Below are positions 12,520 to 21,471 of a DNA stretch of 64,000 nt, in pieces. This stretch comes from Isoetes taiwanensis (taxonomy: Eukaryota; Streptophyta; Lycopodiopsida; Isoetales; Isoetaceae). Each line of letters opens with the position of its first letter. Position 1 is the first letter of the stretch. The position numbers and the translations under genes were made by a program. The DNA lies in NCBI GenBank assembly GCA_021234155.1, contig JAJEKV010000058.1:8182992-8246991 (forward strand). Direction: 5' to 3'. The notes below the pieces were generated by a model. The model searched no databases. It saw nothing but the letters and a program-made list of their open reading frames with translations, and was not told the DNA's origin.

Positions 12520-12594
12520 ATGGCTTCCTTGCCTGATCGTCCAGAGAACATCCAATCCTTCAGGTGCTACTTTAGCTATAATGATCTGCGGTGA
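12520..12594 (+). CDS. Mini-ORF unit 1 of element copy B
   Basis: A 24-codon frame starting MASLPDRPENIQSF directly downstream of the TATA promoter and ending in TGA. A second frame covering 12497-12724 carries the coding-like end FRVKVHLYWLPDRDL, which matches IRVMIHLIWLP in unit 2. So a single frameshift probably separates the two parts of an ancestral product of roughly 70 residues. No known domain is visible. It is kept as a feature because promoter, start context and C-terminal motif are all duplicated in unit 2 and in copy A. Confidence 0.35.
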   Translation: MASLPDRPENIQSFRCYFSYNDLR

Positions 12595-13087
12595 ATGCTA
12601 CGAAATGGTATCAAACTTGATCCATGGTCTGCAGTCCAAAGCAGATGGTCCCGCGAAAAGCTTGCAAGAAGCTCACTTTCGTGTTAAGGTCCACCTTTAT
12701 TGGCTTCCCGATCGAGATCTTTGAGCTGAATAGCATCCGCGTGCTTTGATGTTGATGATGAGTGAATCAGATCGCTAAGGATATAATAATGACATGAGTA
12801 CCTATGAACTATGCAAGCTGTCTTTAATTTCAATCACACCTATATTAGTCAAGCAGCAATGACGAGTGAATCATCGATGATATGTATACCTGTTAAGGAT
12901 ATAATAATATAAGCACTTATGATTTGTGTATCTGTTAAGGATATATATAATATAAGCATAGTGAATATTAGTTGATGTATAGAATTTGAGTATATGATAG
13001 AATCGTACCTGTACGAGTACATGATACTTGTATACGCCCGTACGAGTACATGATACTTGTATACGCTCAATGATGGCGCTACAGTCC

Positions 13088-13138
13088 ACCCCAATAATTC
13101 ACATCAATAATTTTACTTCACTATAAAAACAGCTCCAT
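13088..13138 (+). promoter_or_regulatory. Core promoter of mini-ORF unit 2, element copy B
   Basis: CAATAATTCACATC block ending with a TATA box at 13122-13128, followed by CATCTCCCATGG with the ATG at 13165. Fourth occurrence of this promoter in the window. Confidence 0.6.
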
Positions 13139-13164
13139 TCGGGGCTAGAGGTCATTCATCTCCC

Positions 13165-13497
13165 ATGGATTATTTGCCTTTCTTACGTTCACCACATCGA
13201 GGCGATCAAGTGCTCAATGAGCCACTCGATCTTGTTGGTTGCCTAGACGGGCATCTTCTTCTTGATCCCTACCGCCGAAGAAAAGCTTTGGGCGCCGAGA
13301 TTCATTGCCTCCGCGTCAATTCGTGTTATGATCCATCTGATTTGGCTCCCCGGCGCGCAGCTATGAGATATCGGGGATCACTACTACGAATCCCGAAGAT
13401 GAATGAATCACCTGTTCAACATATAAGCACTTCTGACCATCTTATCTATGAATCATGTATGCATTTATATATTAAAGATGTAAGCAGTTATATATGA
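13165..13497 (+). CDS. Mini-ORF unit 2 of element copy B, unknown protein
   Basis: Open frame of 110 codons whose ATG follows the TATA box by about 37 bases. It begins MDYLPFLRSPHRGDQVL and includes DLVGCLDGHLLLDPYRRRKA. The first 60 residues look protein-like; the tail from about residue 85 reads into AT-rich sequence shared with the transposase 3' flank, and in copy A the C-terminal part is in another frame, so the true end is uncertain. No domain was recognised. Because promoter and start codon are duplicated upstream in the same element, this could be a small element-encoded protein; a non-coding relic cannot be excluded. Confidence 0.4.
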   Translation: MDYLPFLRSPHRGDQVLNEPLDLVGCLDGHLLLDPYRRRKALGAEIHCLRVNSCYDPSDLAPRRAAMRYRGSLLRIPKMNESPVQHISTSDHLIYESCMHLYIKDVSSYI

Positions 13498-13549
13498 TCA
13501 CAAATATAGTAATGTACAAGATCTTATGTATTAAGATGAAAGATATGTA

Positions 13550-16104
13550 TTACAAGTACAAGATCTCATGTATTAAGATGAACAATGTGCTATGTCTTTC
13601 CACATGTCTATAATATATTTGAATTTGGATTTTTTTGACCCTCTTGCCATTGGCATCCCAGGCATAATGAATAGCATCTAAATTTTCATACCTTGAAGGA
13701 TCGGAAGGATTAGGCCGCCAACGCTTAGTCAAGCAGTCTTTGTAGTCCCCTCCAGTAGGCTTCCACCACGATATAAAAATATGGCCAAAATATATAGATT
13801 CTGGATCAAGAACAACATTCTCCTCTGCATATCCTAACCAAGTGGCGTGTTATCATCTCCGTGTCCTGACTAGAACAAACATACCCTTTGTCACATGTAC
13901 GTGAGGATCAAACTCTTCAAGAGGCAACACTGGACGGCCATCTGACGGACCACTATAAGATGGTAAAGGTCGTGTGACCAAGGCAGATACGTCGACCTCT
14001 GGAACAAATGTTGTTTGTTCTAGAGGAGCTTGTCTTGTTTGTGGCCAAAATGCATCATTTTGAGGACGTCCTGGAGCAACATCCTCCAAAGAGATAAGAA
14101 GCTGGCTCCAATACTCAACACTTGCCGTGTATTGCCTTGCAAACAAGCTAGTTTCTTGATTCTTACATATGTCCTTCCATAGGGAGATGTATTTGTTGAT
14201 GCTATCCTTCAACCCTGGAAGATCTTTCAATGTTGGTCTAGGAGGAATATTTTGTGGCACACCACTTGGTATCATTGGCTGACCATGTTCATCCTCTTTC
14301 CACATTCTAACTCCTGGAGAATCTGGCTGGAAGCCACTCTTTATGTGTAGGGCGATTTTGTATTGCATAACAGGCCAATCTCCCCGCCATCTTAAATTTG
14401 AAGAGCAATGGTTCAAGATGCCCAACCAGGCGTTGGCCCTTATCGAGGATGAATCCTTCACAAAATCCTTCCAATTTGGAACTTCATCAATAAAGTATGG
14501 AATTGGGGATTTTGCATTGCATTTGCTAAACAAGTAAAGTAGCTCGTAGTGTCAAAGCATCCAAGCGAACTCATCAAGGTTGAAAATTTTCCAAATAAAG
14601 CATCAATATCATCATGGGTGTGGCCGACCATCATAAAGCCCACTTGGATCTCATCAAAGACCTTAAGCCAAGTCAAATAAGATAAGTATGAAAAGACATA
14701 CCTATTTTTGTTTTGCCCTGCTGCATTATCAAGTGGCAAATAGAGATTTCGGGGAAGAGGGTTGAACACCCCAGGATTCGTTGTAGTTGAAGTATTTGGC
14801 AATACTTCTCCCATAGAAGCAAGTTTGTTCTTCAAAGGATTGATGTCCTTGACTGCTTGCATCCATTGGCAATCTGCAGGCTTACTTCCACATAAGTCAC
14901 CTATCTTGTCCTCTTGCACCAATTCCAAGTTATGCAATATTCTAGAAAGTGAACCAATGTGGAAGTTTGAATCATCTTTCCATAAATCAAGTGAAAAATG
15001 ACCATAGGCACGACCACCATGCCCATGAGTCAAAGCTCCTGTCAAACTGCTCTTCAAGCGATCACCTCTCCATACATATTTTGCTAGATGATGACTTCTA
15101 GGCACTAAAGTCTTAACCTGATCCATCTTATCATGTATTATACATAGATGATTTTCAGGAGACCGCTGTGACAATGCTCTCCAATGCCAATATTGACTTC
15201 TGCAAGAGCGTTGCTCTAGCATATGAGACCGACGTTGAATTGCAAGATTTCGTCTCTCTCTCTTGTATCTTTTGTTTTTTCCAGCTTCTGCTTAATTACG
15301 ACCTTGAGATGTTGCATTTAGAGAAGGTCAGTATTTTTGCAATGCTAACATCCGGAAATTCTCTTTTCCATATACTATAGAAAGAGTTCAAGGCTACAGT
15401 TGTTCCTGTAAGCTCTTCAACGACTGCACCAACTTCTTTATGTATAAGCTTCTTATTAAGAATGGAAGGAAGCTTCCGTACATTTTCTCTTACATCATCT
15501 CTACCTCTTTTGCTCCTATGGGGAATACTTTCAGCATTCTCCTGAATGAATCTGTCTAGCACACATTCGGTGGCCAGTGTAGAAGATCTAGGCTTCTTAG
15601 AGCCAGTATTACCATGTTCAGCTACCTTTGCACCTGCTTCAAATCTGTTTCTCCAATTGTAAAATGTTGACTGACTGATACCTAAAGCCATCGCCCACCC
15701 AGCCAAGACAATTCCATCCCCTTGAGCACTATCCTGTCCTCTCCTTCTCCTGTGTAAGTCACACTCAGCACGTCAAAAAAATACGTAACCCTTGCATTGT
15801 ATGGTTGAGATAAAAATTCTTTTCTTAATTCACATACTTGATGCTTGGTAAGTTTCTTGTTGCAAGTATTTTTGCAGCAGCTTGACTTCATGAACTTATT
15901 GATTGAAGTTGTGGAGCATAGCCTTTCCTCTTTGCTCTTTCCCTTGGGCTGTCTTGGAATCCTATGTGTGTAAGTATACTTCCTTTTTCGTTTGAATTGA
16001 GCCTGAATGTTGTCCTCAAATGATTCTATTTCCATATCCTCATTTTCTTTAGCTTCTCGAGCTTGCAGATGTTGTGAGACAGTCCTTCCATCCTGCAGCA
16101 TCAC
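13550..16104 (-). pseudogene. DUF7869-type transposase-like gene, copy B
   Basis: Minus-strand frames in order: 15682-16104 (basic, then a Cys cluster SSCCKNTCNKKLT and the conserved FLSQPYNARVTYFFDVLSV), 15296-15706 (helix-turn-helix-like MALGISQSTFYNWRNRFEAG, later AVVEELTGTTVALNSFYSIW), 14458-15222 (LCIIHDKMDQ, GHFSLDLWKD, LDNAAGQNKNRY, GHTHDDIDALFGKF), 13853-14533 and 13550-13732 (C-terminal W-rich module). This is the full domain order of DUF7869-type element proteins: N-terminal zinc-type cluster, HTH, probable catalytic core, C-terminal module. The role as transposase is inferred from family context. At least four frame changes break the gene, some of which may be sequence errors because copy A has the 300-codon C-terminal part open. 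Confidence 0.75.
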
Positions 16105-16466
16105 ATCGCTATTTTCCCATTGTACAAGTGCATTTTCTCACTGGCTTTTTTTACGCACAAGCATGACATTTGAGATCCTCTCGTAATTAGTGCAGAAGGA
16201 TCTTTCCCACACGAGCCCCACCTTTGAGTCTCCTAAAATTCATCACAACAAAGATCCCGGGATCATCAAGACAATTATGGCCTCTGCATATTTACTTCGG
16301 TCACATGCATGAAGAATGTGGCAATGCTTATCCAAGAGATCGGTTCTTGAGAAACTAAGTGGTGGTTCATCATCATCTGATGCTATCCTGCGAGAGGAAA
16401 ACGTGTAATGAGATCTCTTTGTAGGATCAATTTCTTCATCTGCATCTGACACTGCCTCTACAGATT
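16105..16466. other. Spacer with a weak minus-strand frame
   Basis: The minus-strand frame 16243-16452 (69 codons, starting MSDADEEIDPTKRSHYTFSS) is acidic then basic and could be an extra N-terminal piece of either neighbouring element gene. No domain was recognised, and no promoter or splice evidence connects it. Confidence 0.3.
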
Positions 16467-16712
16467 CTACGGAGTAGCTAAATCAATGGCATGATATCTT
16501 ATATCCTGCCGAGGCCATTCGATAAACGTGCCCACAGCCTCTTCAATGTTGTCAGCGCCATCACATGGAATCGGAAGGATGTGGGTAGGCACTACAGCCT
16601 CGGTAACTTGCCGCCACGCGTTGAGTGCGTCAACATTCTTCCCATGGATGCAAGTTCTATTCACGCAGACACCCTTACCAACCACAGTATTATTACTGAC
16701 AAGGTTCACCAT
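16467..16712 (-). pseudogene. DUF8039-like domain fragment, copy 1
   Basis: The minus-strand translation contains VVGKGVCVNRTCIHGKNVDA, then VTEAVVPTHILPIPCDGADN and IEEAVGTFIEWPR. The ending L-P-x-P-x(n)-E-A-V-G-T-F-I-x-W-P-R resembles the DUF8039 domain carried by plant CACTA (En/Spm) element proteins. Only one domain, about 80 residues, is left, with no start or surrounding gene. The neighbouring fragment at 16728-17123 is a second copy in the same strand, giving a tandem pair. The family call is from memory of the motif and is moderate. Confidence 0.5.
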
Positions 16713-16727
16713 ATTCTCTCGTCTTTG

Positions 16728-17123
16728 CTATTGTTTGTAGGGCGGAGCGATCGACACCGAAGTCCGATGATGTTGTGGAGGGACTACTAGGCAAGTTGGG
16801 GTATCGATGTCGAGGCGTTCCCGATGACATAGTTGGGGCTCCTTCCACGATGGATTCACTTGATTTCGAGGCCATTCGATGAATGTCCCCACGGCGGCAA
16901 TGTTATATGCTCCCTCACACGGAATGGGAAGCACATGGGTGGGCACTATGGCTTCAGTGACCTCCACGACCACATTGCACCATGGAATGTTCCTGCCATG
17001 CAGATGGCCTCTATGCAATTCATGTCCCCTGGCAACTACCACATCCCCATCGACAAGGTTACGCAGGGGCCTTTTCCTATGAGAATCAATACACATATAT
17101 ATATACTTGTTAAGGACATGCAA
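16728..17123 (-). pseudogene. DUF8039-like domain fragment, copy 2
   Basis: The translation shows NLVDGDVVVARGHELHRGHL, then HGRNIPWCNVVVEVTEAIVP and LPIPCEGAYNIAAVGTFIEW, with WPRNQV closing the domain. It matches copy 1 residue by residue over about 65 positions (VTEA-I/V-VPTH-x-LPIPC and VGTFIEWPR), so the two are tandem duplicates separated by about 150 bases. Upstream on the minus strand the frame opens into an AT-rich leader (MHVLNKYIYMCIDSHRKRPL) that may follow a splice acceptor. Nothing else of a CACTA gene is visible. Confidence 0.5.
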
Positions 17124-17199
17124 CCCTCGATGACATATATACTTAGTAAAAATAGCGCGAAAATGTGAAAGAAATTATACGACATGAGACAAATGGCGC

Positions 17200-17475
17200 A
17201 GCTGCTCCATTTACGAAATGGCGCAGTCGCGCCCTTTACATTTAAATGGCGCAGCTGCGCCATTTGCCTATCAATGTGCCATTTTCCTTGAAATGGAGCA
17301 GCTGCGCCATTTTCCTTGAAATGGAGCAGCTGCGCCATTTCCCTTTTAAATGGCGCACCTGCGCCATTTAAAGGGAAATGGCGCTAATGGCTCCCATTTC
17401 AAGGAAAATGGCGCAGCTGCTCCATTTCAAGGAAAATGGCGCAGCTGCTCCATTTCAAGGAAAATGGCACATTGA
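17200..17475. repeat. Palindrome array AAATGGCGCAG/CTGCGCCATTT
   Basis: About ten tandem or near-tandem units built on ATGGCGCA, often joined head-to-head with its complement. Exact 22-base palindromes occur at 17244-17265 (centre GCAGCTGC) and 17348-17369 (centre CACCTG variant). The array is far more GC-rich than its surroundings. The same palindrome recurs at 26742-27035, 28684-28833 and, degenerate, at 30490-30910. Confidence 0.8.
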
Positions 17476-17800
17476 TAGGCAAATGGCATCTTCAATCTAA
17501 ATGCTATATCTAATAGCTAGAGTTATGGATTCCTATTACTACAAGATTCAGCAAGACATCAATTGTTGAGAACTTATCTACTGAACAAGATAGAGAAGAT
17601 CTACCCTTAAATATATTAAAACATTTAACATCCTACATCCTACATTAAACATACTAAAACATTTAACATACTAGAACTGAATAGCCTCTAACCTGGAGGT
17701 GATTGACGATTCCGGATCTGCCATATCAGAGAATGCGCCTGAAGAATTTGGACAAGCGCCTGAATAATCTGGACAAGTCTGGACAAGCGCCTGGAGAATC
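17476..17800. other. Spacer ending in a GCGCCTG minisatellite
   Basis: AT-rich DNA with repeated ACATTTAACATCCTACAT-like words, then at 17735-17800 three units of GGACAAGCGCCTGAA(G/T)AAT. The same GCGCCTGAAGAAT units resume at 25763, directly outside the right end of the long inverted-repeat element, which suggests the element sits in or beside this minisatellite. Confidence 0.45.
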
Positions 17801-18075
17801 CATTAGAGGTAATTTGAGATCTCCTTTTGTCCCCATAAGAATCCTCCAATAGAATGAGTACTCTATATCAAACTGCAATTAATGCAGCATTAACAACTTC
17901 ATTGCATCGTTTTTTCCCTATAACTTTTGATCTACTCATGAAAATGTTGCGACGTTTGTTGCATTAGATGCAGAATGAAAAGATCTTTCAAGTGATATAT
18001 GGTTATGGGGATTTTTATTTGGAGGGTTTTTTTGAAGATGGCTGAGAGGGTTTCTTAGAAGAATCTTCTTAAGAA
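17801..18075 (+). repeat. Left long terminal inverted repeat
   Basis: Begins CATTAGAGGTAATTTGAGAT. Shared subterminal words continue to TTTGGAGGGTTTTTTTGA near 18020-18040 and AGAGGGTTTCTTA at about 18045-18060. It pairs with 25350-25762 in inverted orientation; identity is high in the outer 36 bases and patchy inside. Confidence 0.55.
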
Positions 18076-18657
18076 TATTCTGATATGGCGGGATGAAATC
18101 TTTTCCAATCTTGAAAACTGACAACATGTCACTCTCTAGTACAAAATTGGAAGCTATTTCCTAGTCATTTAACATCCACCTTTCAAAGAACGAGCAAAAT
18201 TCACCATTGAAGCAAGAAGCAAGAATCTCACAATCACAATTATTTGCATCCATTAGAAATTAAAGTTTCTTTCACAAACCAAGTTTGATGGTGTCTCGCC
18301 AGAAAGAGAAAGGATTCAAATTGTGGATAAGAAGTGTCAATAGTGAATTTCCCCGTATAAACACGGAAAGGATTCATACAGAATATAAACCAAGTGAGTG
18401 TCTGGAAGGGGTTTTTTTATCGATGTTTTCATATGTATACTAGAGGTTTCAATTCCCCTCTTACTGACATTCTAATATAATCTCTCGATGGAAGGGATAT
18501 GGAAAAGGTGAATCTTCCAAGCGAATTTATGAAGTTCTAAAAATCCATCGAGGCATTGATTGAGGCCCACAAATACTTTTGAATATCAAGGCATTTGTGA
18601 TTAAACATGGCACCCCTTAAGATTTCGTAAGTAACACTCATTTTATTCGTTTTTGGG
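18076..18657. other. Interior of the long-TIR element, no gene seen
   Basis: AT-rich, without an open frame of interest. Contains nothing recognisable until the hairpin repeat at 18658. Confidence 0.45.
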
Positions 18658-18760
18658 TTGCCCCTAGGGGGGCAAGCCCTTGTTTATGTGGGTGTATGGC
18701 ATATTCCAAGTATATGCTAGTATATACTAGGAATATGCTAATGACTGCTAAAAACTTGCT
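18658..18760 (+). repeat. Hairpin-bearing repeat, copy 2
   Basis: Starts TTGCCCCTAGGGG(GG)CAAG, itself a small stem, then a longer hairpin whose arms are ATATTCCAAGTATAT and ATATACTAGGAATAT, then AAACTTGCTAT. It matches 10512-10607 in order and spacing. It lies about 70 bases upstream of the ECD fragment, so it could be the edge of the captured segment. Confidence 0.6.
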
Positions 18761-18830
18761 ATGGAGGGTAAACTGGCGGTGGTCGCCGTTGTTGGGCAGC
18801 GACTTTGAAACTGGCTAACCGGTTTAACAG

Positions 18831-20058
18831 ATGGAGTCTTCCACGGCAATGGACGCTGTTCTATACGCTCTGTGCCCTGATTTTGTAGTAAGTAACAGCG
18901 TCCCAGAAATTGACGTCCTTTCTCGACTCTCAGACCTTCGGCAGGTATGCCTTGAAGCAGTTTCGAGTATCGCATCTTCTTACATTTGGCAGCATCAGGC
19001 TTTTGATTTGGAAATAGCTATTAAAACCCCTTCATCACATTTTGAACTATCTATTAAAGATTGGAAACACGAAGATGATCGTAAGTAGGAGGCTGGGTCT
19101 TGGATAAGTTGTCCTTGCTGTATGGCAAGGTGAAATATGGATATAACATAGAGGATGAATGGTTTGTGGCCCATTTGTTGTATGAAATTTCTAGAAGGGT
19201 TGCAAGTATATCAATTCAGGTGTGGGATTCAGATGGGCATTTTTTGTTGATTGAAGTGCATATAGTATACCTAGGTGGCTAAAACCCGAGAACATCACAA
19301 ATCGTATATTTATTAGAAGAGGCTGCCTTCTCATCTTGCCGTTACCAAAATCACCAGCATAGATCTTTAAGCTGCATGTGAAACCTTCTCTCAGAGGTGC
19401 TCTGCAGGTTCTAGTTGAAGGGGAAATTGCTACTAAAGGCGCAGATGGTGTCCAGGAGGCTATAAACAGAAGACTGAAAGGATATCCTGGAAAAGCAAGG
19501 CTTAATATGCATCACATGAGATGCTAGGGTTCCACTACCAGTTGCACAATTATTGAAACACGAGCCTCAATTAGTTGCATTGGCTGTGGATGCCTTCGAT
19601 AACAGGGATATTGATGCCATGAAAGCAGCTTCTTGCATGAAGAAGTTTTTGACATTTGGCCCCAGAAAGTGAACCAGAAATGGTCACTCTGCTGGTATAC
19701 ATGTCTAGAGTGTACAACTTATGCAAAGAATTGTTGCAAGTTCAAAATGCTATCCAATACCACCATTCTCTTTTGAATATCGTGAAGCCGGAGGCATATC
19801 GCGAAATGTTCTTGAATCTTGATTTTGCAGTACCGCCATGCATGCACCAGTGAGATGTATTGGTGATATACTTGCTCTGCCATATTCCGTCAACGACTTT
19901 GCTGGATTAGGCAATTCAAATAGTAATGATGATTCGTGGATGCATAATGAGGAGCAGAACTTCACCAAGCCATGGACGAAAGGCAAAGGGAGATTGATGC
20001 TTATGAGGCAAAGAAAGTAGGCTTAAAAGAAGAATCTCACATCCGAAGAGTGCGGGTA
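18831..20058 (+). pseudogene. ECD/SGT1-type (ecdysoneless) gene fragment
   Basis: Frames 18831-19088 and 19100-19282, plus further pieces in changing frames, follow the ECD family in order: AMDAVLYALCPDF, SSYIWQHQAFDL, VKYGYNIEDEWFVAHLLYEI, SDGHFLLIE, then KPENITNRIFIRRGCLLILP (about 19283-19345), EAINRRLKGYPGKARLNMH (about 19455-19513) and LKHEPQLVALAVDAFDNRDI (about 19550-19610). ECD proteins act in mRNA splicing and cell-cycle control in animals and fungi; plant members are less studied. Stop codons and frame changes near 19090, 19282, 19370 and 19670 make it non-functional. A further acidic stretch (19838-20058, with LPYSVNDFAGLGNSNSNDD and then ERQREIDAYEAKK in another frame) may be its C-terminal tail. 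It is the first of three captured genes, all in the same orientation. Confidence 0.8.
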
Positions 20059-20361
20059 ATATTTGATTTAGCATTGTCTTTACCTTCGGACTTAAAGAAG
20101 CTGCTTTGCTCAATTTCGAGATGACATTGCGCTTATTCCAAATGATACCGAGGAAGTATGTGAGGCTGGCACGCAAAGGAAGAATGCTGCAAAACTTAGG
20201 ATATGCATATGAAGGCTTTAGATTTCGTGGTAGGTCTAATAGAAGCCACAGACTTAGATTGTTTTGAGGTTGGAAAAAGCTTGACAATAGAGTATCAAAA
20301 CTATGTCTTGCAGTTTTAAAAGCGCAACAAGAATTTTAAACTTGACTGATCACTTCTGTTC
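20059..20361 (+). other. Unidentified coding-like link between ECD and NAC pieces
   Basis: Several short frames look exon-like (for example ICMKALDFVVGLIEATDLDCF near 20200-20262) but do not match ECD, NAC or ATPase sequences that I recognise. It may be the 3' part of the ECD gene or a piece of a fourth gene. Confidence 0.3.
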
Positions 20362-21072
20362 ACAGATAGCGGAAGACTAGCCTAGCATTCCCGTCGGTGT
20401 AAAGTTTCCAAGTGACAAGGAACTACTTGAACATCTTACAGCAAAAGTAGGAAGCGGTACCCTAAAACCTCATCCATTTATTGATGAATTCATTCCTACT
20501 TTAAGCTTTGAAGATGGGATCTGCTATACTCACCCCGAGAAGTTGCCAGGTAATTAACTCTCCTTTTTCATGTCAGCAGACTCAAAGAACTATCATTCAT
20601 ATAATTACTTCGTGTTGTGCAACATATTGGCTTAAGGTGTAGTAAATTATGAATCTAAAGCTGGTGGCTTTACAGAGCTGTGTGCATATCTGCTATTGCA
20701 AGCTTATGGTCATTGTCAATTTGTATATGAGGCTATCTGAACTATGACTTTGTTAGTATACGTTGTGATGGAATTTTCATCGTCCTGCTAATGCATACAC
20801 AACTGGTACATGTAAACACCGAAAAATACAAAAGGATAGTGAAAATACATCCAAACACTGGCCGGCACAAAACTGGAAAAACTAGAGCTGTTGTGGAAAA
20901 TGGGATACAGTACGGGTACAAGAATATCATGGTGCTTTATACAGGTTTTGCAAAAAACATGAAGCCTAAGAAAACTTGTTGGGTGATGCATCAATATCAC
21001 ATTGATAAACATGAAGAGGAAGGAGAGGGGGAACTGGTTGGATCAAAGATATTTTACCAGACTCAACCCAAA
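20362..21072 (+). pseudogene. SOG1-like NAC domain fragment (two exons)
   Basis: Exon-like 20362-20551 encodes [20 protein letters not shown], then [16 protein letters not shown] and [11 protein letters not shown], ending at a splice-donor-like G|GTAATT. After an intron-like gap, about 20768-21072 encodes [18 protein letters not shown] (one frame), then [33 protein letters not shown] and SKIFYQTQP. This is the NAC DNA-binding domain of the SOG1/ANAC008 branch, which controls the plant DNA-damage response. The N-terminal leader has a stop (just before SIPVG), one frame change lies near 20850, and the C-terminal activation region is missing because the sequence joins proton ATPase code at about 21070. 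The loss of both outer parts fits gene capture, not local decay. Confidence 0.85.
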
Positions 21073-21471
21073 CGTCATGATACTGCCGACACAGTGAGAC
21101 GTGCTTTGGAATTGGGAGTGAACGTGAAAATTATAACTGGAGACCAGCTTGCTATTGCTAAGGAAACAGGTCGTCATCTTGGAATGGGTACCAATATGTA
21201 TCCAAAGACGACACTTTTTTCAAATCAACATGATGCCAATCTTGTAGGAATGGATGAGGGTGAACCGCTTGAGCAAAGCGCGGATGGGTTTGCGTCTTTT
21301 TTCCCCGAGCACAAGTACAATATTGTAAAACGTTTGCAAGAACGTAAAACATATCCGTGGCATGACAGAGATGGAGTAAACGATGCACCAAAGATTAAAG
21401 AAAGCGGAACATTGGAATTGCCGTTGCGGATGCAAATGAATCTGCGACCAAATGCGGTGACATTGTGTTGA
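20791..21471 (+). CDS. Chimeric NAC-proton ATPase open frame, 226 codons
   Basis: One uninterrupted frame starts with ATG at 20791 inside the captured NAC exon, runs through the C-terminal half of the NAC domain (to SKIFYQTQP, about residue 93) and continues without a stop into the P-domain of a plasma-membrane H+-ATPase ([20 protein letters not shown], then [20 protein letters not shown]). It ends at 21471 after the hinge region. The first 25 or so codons and the last 15 are out of the ancestral frames. The catalytic-loop motif TGDGVND reads DRDGVNDAP because two compensating indels flank it. If transcribed it would give a protein without a complete DNA-binding domain or transport core, so a normal function of either parent is not expected. 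Expression is unknown; I list it because the frame survives across the fusion point. Confidence 0.5.
   Translation: MHTQLVHVNTEKYKRIVKIHPNTGRHKTGKTRAVVENGIQYGYKNIMVLYTGFAKNMKPKKTCWVMHQYHIDKHEEEGEGELVGSKIFYQTQPKRHDTADTVRRALELGVNVKIITGDQLAIAKETGRHLGMGTNMYPKTTLFSNQHDANLVGMDEGEPLEQSADGFASFFPEHKYNIVKRLQERKTYPWHDRDGVNDAPKIKESGTLELPLRMQMNLRPNAVTLC

Larger units (their letters stand above)
11781..16104. mobile_element. DUF7869-type DNA element, copy B (longer copy)
   Basis: Bases 11781-14786 are the direct duplicate of 2229-5230. Copy B then continues with the 5' part of the minus-strand transposase-like gene to about 16104. Layout from left: motif array, two promoter plus mini-ORF units on the plus strand, and a convergent transposase-like gene on the minus strand. 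Copies A and B start 9.55 kb apart in the same orientation, either as two insertions or as a segmental duplication. The ends of the element beyond 16104 were not identified. Confidence 0.75.
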
